Assembly (NCBI GenBank): GCA_948146395.1
Contig: OX411559.1
Coordinates: 29,418,708-29,482,707 of the forward strand
Direction of reading: 5' to 3'
Source of the DNA: Fragum whitleyi
Lineage: Eukaryota; Mollusca; Bivalvia; Cardiida; Cardiidae
Length of the DNA stretch: 64,000 nucleotides
Shown: in pieces, positions 56,292 through 64,000 of the stretch
Position numbering within the stretch: position 1 is the stretch's first letter
Layout of the letters: each line of letters starts with the position of its first letter
The notes under the pieces: model-generated
Told to the model about the DNA's origin: nothing
Databases searched by the model: none
Seen by the model: only the letters and a program-made list of their open reading frames with translations
Made by a program: the position numbers and the translations under genes

Positions 56292-56482
56292 AACAAGAGC
56301 TGTCACTGTAAGATGACAATGCCCCCGACACCGCTTTGATTTAGAAGTTATGGCCAATGTTAAAGTTTTTGGACGGAATGACGGACGGACGGACGGACGG
56401 ACAGACGGACGGACAGACGGACGGACGGACAGACGGACGGACAAGTCAAATTTATGATGCCTCCCTATCGGGGGCATAAAAA
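56292..56482 (+). mobile_element. Internally deleted pearl-like element, ATGCCCCCGA subfamily
   Basis: Both ends identical to 7065-7362 over long stretches; a core unit is missing and the GGAC/AGAC run is longer (about 56374-56444). Confidence 0.8.
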
Positions 56483-56821
56483 TGAAACATGTTGATGAAA
56501 ACCAATAAACCTGGACCATTCAACCAGGTATTGTATTGTAAAAAGCATTACGATGACTTCCACAAAACGACCTACTTGATATTTAATACTGCAAATATGT
56601 CTGCAATTTTCAGTGTGATTTCAAAATTCAATAAAGTTTTTAAAGCCTAATTGAAATATTTTGAAATATATGTTTAAGGTGTATAAAATTTATTAAATTT
56701 ATTAGTTAAATCTATGATCGTTCTCCCTTAATAAGCACCCAAAATATCACCTGTGAGTTACAACATTTAGAAATTTCCTGTCACTTCACTACTGGGAGAA
56801 TTTAAACAATAAAGTGAAAGA
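56483..56821. other. Intronic sequence, nothing recognised
   Basis: AT-rich, no feature. Confidence 0.4.
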
Positions 56822-57099
56822 AACAAGATGTCTTTGTGAAACAGGAATGCCCCCGAAATGAAAATTATTTAGAAAAATGACCTTGACCTTGTCACATAAC
56901 CGTGACCTTGGTACCAGCAGATGTGTATCATTGAGATCTATCATCATACCAAAAATTAGCATTGTACCTTGAATAGCCTTGAAAATATTGGCAATGTTCA
57001 GTTTTTTGGTTAAGTTTTTTCACAGACAGACAGAAGGATGGACAGATGGACAACGGTAAAACAATATACCCCAGATCTTTTGATGCGGGGATATAAAAA
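56822..57099 (+). mobile_element. Pearl-like element, ATGCCCCCG subfamily
   Basis: AACAAGATGTCTTTGTGAAAC, GAATGCCCCCGAAATG; 3' end TACCCCAGATCTTTTGATGC, GGGGATATAAAAA. One core unit shared with 24162-24375. Confidence 0.72.
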
Positions 57100-57111
57100 T
57101 CCCCCATAAGT

Positions 57112-58370
57112 AACTAGAAAGCCATGAATGGCTTGAGTCGCTCCACAGGCTTGAAATTCTTGTAATCAAAGTTTTGACTAGATTTTTTAGATATTTTGGG
57201 TTCTATTTAAGTTGAAATGATTTTCAAAGTTTCCACTATATAACATATAGAGAAATGACCTCCGCCAATAAAAGACATAATTTTCATCCGATCACGATAA
57301 TTTTTGGCTGTATGATAATGGATCACCCAAGGATCATACTAATGAAGTTTGATTGATATCCATCGTTTTGATTCTGAGAAAATGATTTTCAAAGTTTCCA
57401 CTATATAACATAGAGAGAAATGACCTCCGCCCATAAAATACATATTTTTCATCCGAGCACAAAATTTTTTAATAGACTGATAAAGAATCACTCAAGGATC
57501 ATTCCTGTGAAATTTGGTTGATATCCATCACTTACATTGTGAGAAAATGATTGTTGTAATATTGGTAACTACAGCAGATGAAAAACTTTGTACGATTAAT
57601 TTTAATGCAAAAATCGAGTTCCGGTTGTTGTTCTTACGGCCTGTTTGTTTTTGGGCATGCGCATTTTCTCTGTCAACATGTGTAACATTAGATGTTAAGC
57701 AAAATACTTGAAAAATGGTGAAAATAAAGATCGTTTCGAACACTGCTATGAATTGCTATATTCTCTAAAGTGATGGACAACATTTTCAAAGTTTCCACTA
57801 TATAACAGAGAGAAATGACCTCCGCCCATAAAATACATATTTTTCATTTGATTACAATAATTTTTGGTAGACTGATAAAGGGTCAGTTAAAGATCAAACA
57901 TGTAAAATTTGGTTGATATCTATCAGTTAGTTTCTGAGAAAATGATTTTCAAAGTTTCCACTATATAACATATAGAGAAATAACCTCCGCCCATAAAATG
58001 CATATTTTTCATCTGATCACAATAATTTTTGGTAGACTGATAAAGGGTCACCCAAGGATCAGTCATGTAAAATTTTATTGGTATCCATCAATGAGAACCT
58101 GAGAAAAGTCACTTTTTACCATATTTGGAAATTAGCCACGCCCATTAAATCCATGTTTTTCATTGGATCAAAATTTCTTGAACAACTTTGAAAGAGGGTC
58201 CCCCAAGGATCATTCCTGTGAAGTTTGGTTGAAATCCATCCAGTAGTTTCTGAGGAGAAGATTTTTAAAGAAAAAGTGTACGACCGGACACACGGATGCA
58301 CGGACGGACGCACAACGGACACAACGCCATGACAATAGCCCCAGTGGCTTTCAGCCAGTGGAGCTAAAAA
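57112..58370 (+). mobile_element. Pearl-like element with a 230-bp insertion
   Basis: AACTAGAAAGCCATGAATGGC, TTGAGTCGCTCCACAGGC; 3' end CCAGTGGCTTTCAGCCAGTGG, AGCTAAAAA. The core is interrupted between about 57550 and 57783 by unrelated, less AT-rich sequence (GAGTTCCGGTTGTTGTTCTT, GGGCATGCGCATTTTC), then resumes with CATTTTCAAAGTTTCC. Confidence 0.75.
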
Positions 58371-58509
58371 TTGATTTGTAAAAATTGATTTGATCTGTCA
58401 GGAATCACACAATATCTCGGGGAAAAAGTCTATACTTTTTTCTCCGAGACAAGCGTATATTTGCAGGTAAAAATGAGAAAGCCTTTTAAATGTATCAAAT
58501 TTAATATCC

Positions 58510-58745
58510 TTTTAACCCTTTGCTGTTTAATCCCAGCTTTTTACGTGCCTGTGATTTTATGATTGAGAAAACATTGTGAAAAAAGAAGAAATTGCTTCTG
58601 ACAAGTAATTTCTTCTTTTTCCACATCATTTTCTACCCTACAGAATGGTTATTTTTCAAATTAAATCCACTTTAAATTTTTGTCTGCAAAACCTTTGAAT
58701 TTGGACAGGTCCAAAATTTTGTAAAACAGGAAAGTGTTAATAAAT
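58510..58745. repeat. 240-bp repeat with hairpin, copy 2
   Basis: Near-identical to 21925-22160. It lies a few hundred bases 3' of exon 12, as copy 1 lies 3' of exon 5. Confidence 0.75.
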
Positions 58746-59120
58746 TCGTTGTTGGCCACAGGTCTTGTAAGATAGTTTATTTCGAATTGTTCCAGCCACT
58801 CATCTAGATACTCAAACTTATTGAAATTTCTTACACAAAGATGAACATGTCCAAGTCAATGTGTTCTTAAATGTTTTTGCTGCAAATGATCTCATTTTAA
58901 AATCATCAAAGTTGGCTTAAACTTTCTGAACAACCCTCACACGTTTTCTTTCAAGGCCTCTCATTCACATCTTGTAAATGGTAAAATCATTTGTCAAAAT
59001 AAATTAGTTTTGTAACAGAAAACTGCATATCAAAGGAAAAAGCATGTTTATTTGTTGTTTTCCCTGCTCATATCATGTTTATATCTCAAATCATAACAAC
59101 TTCATGATAAACTTCAGATA
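58746..59120. other. Sequence 3' of exon 12, nothing recognised
   Basis: AT-rich; would hold the 3' UTR of the exon 12 isoform. No clear decayed finger. Confidence 0.4.
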
Positions 59121-59353
59121 TTACCAGAAAAACTGCACATCAGAATGGTGTTCCAACTGATGAACCCTTAGACTATTTTTCACTGTAAAGCATTTATCAC
59201 ACACTTGACATTTAAATGGTTTCTCCCCTGTATGTGAACGGATATGCACATTTAGTTTCCATCTATCTGGGAACGATTTGGAGCAATATTGGCACACATG
59301 ACGATATGTTCTCTTCCTTGATTGAAGTTGACCCTCTGGAACAGCAGTTTGTC
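59121..59353 (-). CDS. Two-finger C2H2 cassette exon 12
   Basis: Encodes 76 residues after a split codon (GA, Gly with a G donor). Acceptor AG at 59354-59355 behind GTTTTCTCTTCTTGT. Spacer rich in Gln and basic residues (QTAVPEGQLQSRKRTYRH). Finger 1 CQYC...HIRSH, helix DRWKLNV; finger 2 CQVC...HQLEHH, helix VKNSLRV with H-x4-H. Linker HTGEKPF. Ends SDVQFFW then TAA. Finger 1 is related to exon 11 (FPDRWK). No start codon lies between the acceptor and finger 1. Confidence 0.88.
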
Positions 59354-59516
59354 CTACAAGAAGAGAAAACCATTGCACGCTTTGGAATAATAAATCATAT
59401 CTACTTGGCCAAGTCTGTATAAGACAGACAAAGTATGGTCTTTACACAGCATTCCAATGATACATGCAAAATTAAATTATTTACTAAAATATCATGTTAA
59501 AGCAAAATGCATTAAA

Positions 59517-60222
59517 AACAAGAGGGCCAGAATGACCCTAAATCGCTCACCTAAAATTTATTTGTCCAGTGGAACTCAATGTAAATTTCTGGCAGATTTC
59601 ATTCACATTTGCCTAATTCTTGAAAGGGAGATTTTATGTCAAGATTTAAAAGTAAGAATAGACGCTGTCCACCAATTGATTACTGAGAAGACTTAAATAA
59701 GCCCCTCCTTTCATTTCAATCGTTGGACAAATCAAATTTTATGAACAGTTTTTGAAAAGGGTCACCCAAGGAACATTCTTGTAAAGATTCATTGAAATCT
59801 GCCTAGTGGTTCAGGAGATGTTGTTCACAGATTTCAGACTAAAGATAAGCCCTGCCACGCCAATACTAATGGGCAAATCAAAATTTCATGGAACAATTTT
59901 TGAAAAGGGTCACCCAAGGAACATTCTTGTAAAGTTTCATTGAAATCTGCCCAGTGGTTCAGGAGGAGATGTTGTTCACAGATTTCGGGCTCAAAAAAAG
60001 CCCCACCCTGCAACACCCATATTAATGGGCCGACCAAAATTTCACGAACAATTTTTGAAAAGGGTCACGCAAGGAACATTTCTACCAAGTTCCATGAAAA
60101 TCTGCCAATTGGTTTGGTGGAAGATCTTTAAAGAAGCATTAAGGACGGACAATCAGATGCACCAACAACGGACACACTGCCCTGACAATAGCTCTCTGGC
60201 CTTCGGCCAGTGGAGCTAAAAA
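59517..60222 (+). mobile_element. Pearl-like element with mismatched ends
   Basis: 5' AACAAGAGGGCCAGAATGAC, CGCTCACCTAAAA; 3' TGGCCTTCGGCCAGTGGAGC, TAAAA. The 5' complementary segment belongs to the GCTCACC type but the 3' hairpin to the GTGGAGC type, as in the inner part of 29755-31315; likely a recombinant lineage. Confidence 0.75.
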
Positions 60223-60276
60223 CTCATTTACCAAAACCACTTTTATCTTAAGTTTGACCTTTATTCTGGCAAGGCT

Positions 60277-60895
60277 CCTAGAAATAACAGGGACCAGATG
60301 GTATAAGATGGCTCACCCAACACTAGATTAAAAAGATTTCCAAATCAAATTTCCATTTTTGCAAAGGTACTGTCTATTTAATGGTATATCTCTATGACCT
60401 AACATAAAAAATTAGCTAGTTTCAGGAATATTGTGTGAAAATTGTGGCAGCTAGGAAAGGGATCCCTAGTCTTGTGTTTCAAATGGAGCATTTGGGGTTT
60501 CTTCCTTGTAACCTGGTGTATCTGGATAAATTTTCATTATGATTGGGTTAAAATTGTAGAACCATGAGTGTAAAGCATCCATGTAGATCTCTTTTTGTGT
60601 CTTATTTTAATTGATCATTCTCAATTTATCTAGGATTTGTACATGTACTGAGCAAAACGTCTCGTTTAAAGTCTTAAAATTGGACCTAAGGTGTGCTTTC
60701 TAGAATATGAACATAGTTTTAAACTATCAATTCTAATAGTCATTCCTATCAAAACCTGTCGACAATGTGACCAGACAATCATTCTGACATAATTCCATAA
60801 ATATTGGGTAAAAAGTCTCCATAGTGAATTGGTATGACATTCAACACAACATGAACATTAAATAACCGTTACAGCTCACCATGAGCATGACGTAA
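60277..60895 (+). repeat. Degenerate pearl-like element
   Basis: ACAGGGACCAGATGGTATAAG, GGCTCACCC at the left; CAGCTCACCATGAGCATGAC at the right. Core words (CAATCATTCTGACATAATTC) diverged. Confidence 0.55.
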
Positions 60896-61125
60896 TAAAG
60901 TAAAATTCATTAATTTCAAATGAACCTCACAAATTTTTCACATATGGTATACATTTTTATATTATAACTATACAAATATCCGTGTGATAACAACCTGTAT
61001 CATATTTTTTATGATATCACATAGTTATTTTTAGAACAGTGATATAATGCGGTTATTTTTAGAAACTTGCATTTCTGTTAGAAACATCTACAAAAACAAG
61101 GCAAATAGAAGTTATAAGATAAATA

Positions 61126-61266
61126 TAATACGTACTTAGTGTATTGTATGAAAAAATATCTAACTCGATTGAGGGAATTGATAACTGTCTCGGAAGAGCC
61201 TCAACAATGATCAATTCTCCCAACCTTGTTAGATATTTTTTCTCATACAAAACACTAATTATGTAT
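61126..61266. mobile_element. TIR MITE
   Basis: TATAATACGTACTTAGTGTA...GTATGAAAAAATATCTAAC paired with GTTAGATATTTTTTCTCATAC...ACACTAATTATGTATTATA. Arms of about 55 bases with a short centre. Confidence 0.65.
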
Positions 61267-61589
61267 TATATATATCTATTTCTTTCAGCTTCTTCATAAA
61301 ACTTTGTCACACAGTCCTTTTTCTACACAGCTCATATGTGTGAGCTATTGTTAGATCTTTGTAGAAGAAGATGAAGTACTTCATATTTTCAATGTGTTAT
61401 ACACATGTTTTTTTCACTTATTTCAAATGCATATAATTATTACTGTTACTACTTCCTGAGGACTAGTCAGTGCTAGACTGTTGTTGCATATGTTGTTAAA
61501 TATCAAGAGAGAAATAAAACACCTTTTTGGTAATCTTTTTTCTATTGTGTCTTATGCATGTGGTTAAACACAATACTTCAAACGATTCC

Positions 61590-61834
61590 TTATATTCCAA
61601 GATCTTTGTAATGAACTACCATATGCGATGTTTTATGTGCCTTCTGGGTAAATCGTTTTCCACAAACTTCACAAGCAAATGGTTTAACGCCCATGTGTTT
61701 ACGCATATGCACTTGAAGGTTCCAGTTCTTAGCAAATGATTTGCCACATATGTTACATACAACTCGACCATTATCTAAATCTGTTTGATCTGTGTTTGCC
61801 CATGGGCTGCTAGACATCATGCTTGAGTGACTTC
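61590..61834 (-). CDS. Two-finger C2H2 cassette exon 13
   Basis: Encodes 80 residues after a split codon (GA). Acceptor AG at 61835-61836 behind GTTTTTGCTTTTGT. Ser/Asp-rich spacer (SHSSMMSSSPWANTDQTDLDNGR). Finger 1 CNIC...HMRKH, helix KNWNLQV with Trp at position 2; finger 2 CEVC...HMVVH, helix QKAHKTS, where the conserved core Leu is Lys, which may weaken the fold. The linker HMGVKPF lacks the Thr and Glu of the consensus. Ends YKDLGI then TAA. First cassette in transcription order inside the window. Two ATGs occur four and five codons in, but the matching phase supports a spliced exon. Confidence 0.85.
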
Positions 61835-61836
61835 CT

Positions 61837-62126
61837 ACAAAAGCAAAAACAATTTTTTTCTGTAATTTAAATTATGATTTTTTTTCTGTTATTTAAATCA
61901 TGATTTTTTTTTTTTCTGAAATTCTTAATTTTTTTAAAAGCCAGCTTGTCTACAAATCATTTTGATGGGAGCAGTGGAGCAAACAATTGGCAGGCGATTT
62001 CCTAATTTTCTTTATGGCAAATATAGAAGAACTACTTTTGCTGTCAATACTACTACTCTGCATTCAATCAAGTAATTCTTTTTTTAACGGTTAGTCATGG
62101 AAACTCTTCCTAGTAGTCATTGGTCT
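61837..62126. other. Intron upstream of exon 13
   Basis: Repeated T-rich units (ATGATTTTTTTTCTG.TATTTAAAT) at about 61862-61925; otherwise nothing recognised. Confidence 0.4.
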
Positions 62127-62130
62127 TTAA

Positions 62131-62378
62131 CCCTTGTCATGCTGAATAAAAACATTGGCTTTTAATCAATATCAAAATCATAGTGCAAAGAGCACTGGAT
62201 GATCTAATTGTGAGTCAGTATTTTTTTTCTTTTTTGAAAATAAAATATGTAAACTCTTCTGGTTTTCAAACCAAGGTCAGGTGGTGAAGACTAAGATCAG
62301 ACTGCATAATGTGTGCAGTTGATCTTTGTCTATTCCTCCTGCCAAAGCAGGAATATTCAGGGTTCAGCATGGCAAGGG
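62131..62378. mobile_element. piggyBac-like TTAA MITE, complete
   Basis: TTAA (62127-62130) then CCCTTGTCATGCTGAA; right end TTCAGCATGGCAAGGG then TTAA (62379-62382). Inverted ends of 16-19 bases, 248 bp, no coding frame. Best-preserved copy of the family at 31941 and 19588. Confidence 0.82.
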
Positions 62379-62689
62379 TTAAGATTCGATTTCTTGTGTT
62401 CTGTAGGAAAATTTTCAGACAATTCATAAAGTCATCCCAGTTGATGGGAAAGGTTAATCTTTAGACAGGGAAAATATATTATCAGTATTAAGTCAACTTG
62501 TGTGTGTGTATTTCCAATTATTTATCGTCGCTACCGTAGCACATGCCCATATGACCGACGCCCCCAGAAGACGGTTAGTTGTTACGGGGGATAGTGCAAG
62601 GATACATGACGAAACTACTGCTGAGATCCGCCATGGTTCTTTAACTTGCTCGGTGTAAAGCAAAAGTCAACTTGTATGTTTGCTTAAAT

Positions 62690-62830
62690 GGGTTAAACAC
62701 CATTTTACAGTTATTCACTCATTTAGAGACACCTGGAGCACCTTACCATAGATAACAGGGATTCAAACTCCTAATCCCAGGATTAATAGCCCAATGAATT
62801 TAACTAGCCAGGCTTTGTCCAATTATTTTA
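62690..62830 (-). repeat. Diverged SINE fragment
   Basis: GGGTTAAACACCATTTTACAG, CACCTGGAGCACCTTACCAT, GGGATTCAAACTCCTAATCC: tail, body start and head of the main SINE with much of the body lost. Confidence 0.45.
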
Positions 62831-62935
62831 AAGGGAAACATTTCAATATAATACTTCTATGATAGGCTTAATCAGTTTGATTGACATATCCTGATCAGAG
62901 AAGGAGATGTCATTCAAAGATTTCAGGCTTAAAAC

Positions 62936-63712
62936 TAGAACTGTCGCAGAGTGAACTTATGCCCCCCACAAACACTTTGTCAAAATGCAAGTGCTATTAG
63001 TGAATGATGTGTTTTTAACGAATATTGAGGTCATATGCAGCATTTGCATGAAGTTTCATGATTCTAGGTCGCTTAGTTCTTGAGTTAGAGTCCAGAAACA
63101 AAATTTAACAAAAATTGACTGTGACCTTGACCTTTGACCTACTGATGGCTCAGCATGATACAGTTGTAACTGCCTTTATGTTTATGGGCAGTTACAACTG
63201 TTTCGCACTGAGCCATTGCTATGTGACCCAAAAATAATAGGGCACTTCCTTGGGTCATAAGCAACATTTGCATAAAGTTTCATGATTCTAGGTTGCTTGG
63301 ATTTTGTGTTAGAGTTGGGAAACGAAAATTGAAGAAAAATTGACTGTGACCTTGATCTTTGACCAGTGCAAACCCAAAACAATAGGGCACTTTCTTGGGT
63401 CATTAGCAACATTCGATAAAGTTTCATGATTCTAAGTTGCATGGTTTTTGAGTTAGTCCGAAAAGGAAACTTGAACAAAAATTGACTGTGACCTTAACCT
63501 TTGACCTAGGCGACCCATAAACCATAGGGCACTTACTTGGGTCATAGGCAACATTTGTATAAAGTTTCATGATTTTAAGGTCATGTTCAAGTTCATGAGT
63601 TAAGAGTCCGGAAACAAAAAGTTTTAGGGATGAACAGAGAGATGGACAAACAGACAGACATGGTGAAACCAACATAACCCCTGTACTTCGTAGGTAGGGG
63701 GTATAATAAGCC
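62936..63712 (+). mobile_element. Pearl-like element, ATACCCCCC subfamily, with nested palindromic MITE
   Basis: AACTAGAACTGTCGCAGAGTG, TATGCCCCCCAC; 3' end ACCCCTGTAC-TTC-GTAGGTAGGGGGTATAATAA. Core units GACCTTGACCTTTGACCTA, GGGCACTTCCTTGGGTCATA at about 150-170 base spacing. Confidence 0.78.
63145..63216. mobile_element. Small palindromic MITE nested in a pearl core
   Basis: ATGGCTCAGCATGATACAG, TTGTAACTGCC / GGCAGTTACAACTG, TTTCGCACTGAGCCAT. It interrupts the core word GACCTAC/ATGACCC, which is continuous in other units. Confidence 0.8.
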
Positions 63713-64000
63713 TCGGCCTGCCATGCCCATATTAATGGGCCAATCAAACTTTCTTGAACAATTTGAATAAAAGGTCACCCAAGGAACATCCATGCCAAGT
63801 TTCATTGAAATTGGCCTAATGGTTTGGATGGAGAATAAATTAAAGATTTCAATGTGAAAAAATGCCCTGCCCTGCCACACCCGTATTTGGGGGGTCAATC
63901 AAATTTTTTTGACCAATTTAAGAAGAGGGTCACCCAAGGATCATTTATACCAAGTTTCAACAAAATCCACTCTTTGATTTGTGTAAGAGAAGATGTTTAA
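63713..64000 (+). mobile_element. Pearl core fragment, cut by the window edge
   Basis: CCTGCCATGCCCATATTAAT, GGTCACCCAAGGAACATCCA: two core units of the 29755 type without a 5' end; it abuts the 3' end of the previous element. Confidence 0.65.

Overview
This window looks like an intron-rich, AT-rich piece of a mollusc genome, most likely a bivalve. The basis is the density of 'pearl'-type repeats (hairpin ends around tandem cores of about 130-180 bp, known from oysters and clams), a recurrent tRNA-derived SINE, and eukaryotic splice sites. I cannot name the species. There are no bacterial or organellar features and no long open reading frame.

The only convincing coding content is 13 short exons, all on the minus strand, at about 0.5, 7.7, 13.5, 16.9, 22.7, 26.2, 32.6, 35.0, 39.9, 41.9, 51.6, 59.2 and 61.7 kb. 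Each starts at a pyrimidine-rich AG acceptor, enters in the same reading phase (two bases complete a split codon), encodes a short variable linker and exactly two C2H2 zinc fingers joined by an H-T-G/N-E-x-P-F type linker, and ends in its own stop codon. None has a credible start of its own. The simplest reading is an array of alternative 3'-terminal exons of one transcription-factor gene. Its shared 5' exons would lie beyond the right edge (past 64,000), and splicing to one cassette would choose the DNA-binding end. The architecture resembles insect lola and mod(mdg4), but I cannot see the shared domain, so the gene is unnamed.

The array is still growing. A 7.3-7.5 kb direct tandem duplication (about 31.74-39.05 kb and 39.05-46.56 kb) produced two exon pairs (7/9 and 8/10). 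Several exons are followed, just past their stop codon, by decayed copies of their second finger. The two duplicate halves also act as occupied and empty sites for mobile elements: a TTAA-flanked piggyBac-like MITE, a SINE with an 11-bp target duplication, and a 2.0-kb foldback-like element with a 9-bp target duplication.

Most of the rest is non-autonomous mobile DNA. At least eight pearl/Helentron-like subfamilies share one plan: a 5' hairpin, a short segment complementary to the 3' end, a tandem core, and a 3' hairpin. The complementary segments differ between subfamilies but match within most copies. There are also several TA- or TTAA-flanked terminal-inverted-repeat MITEs, small palindromic elements, and one LTR fragment next to a nearly complete copy of a tRNA-Pro-like primer.

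Exon numbers (1-13) run left to right by coordinate; transcription order is 13 to 1.
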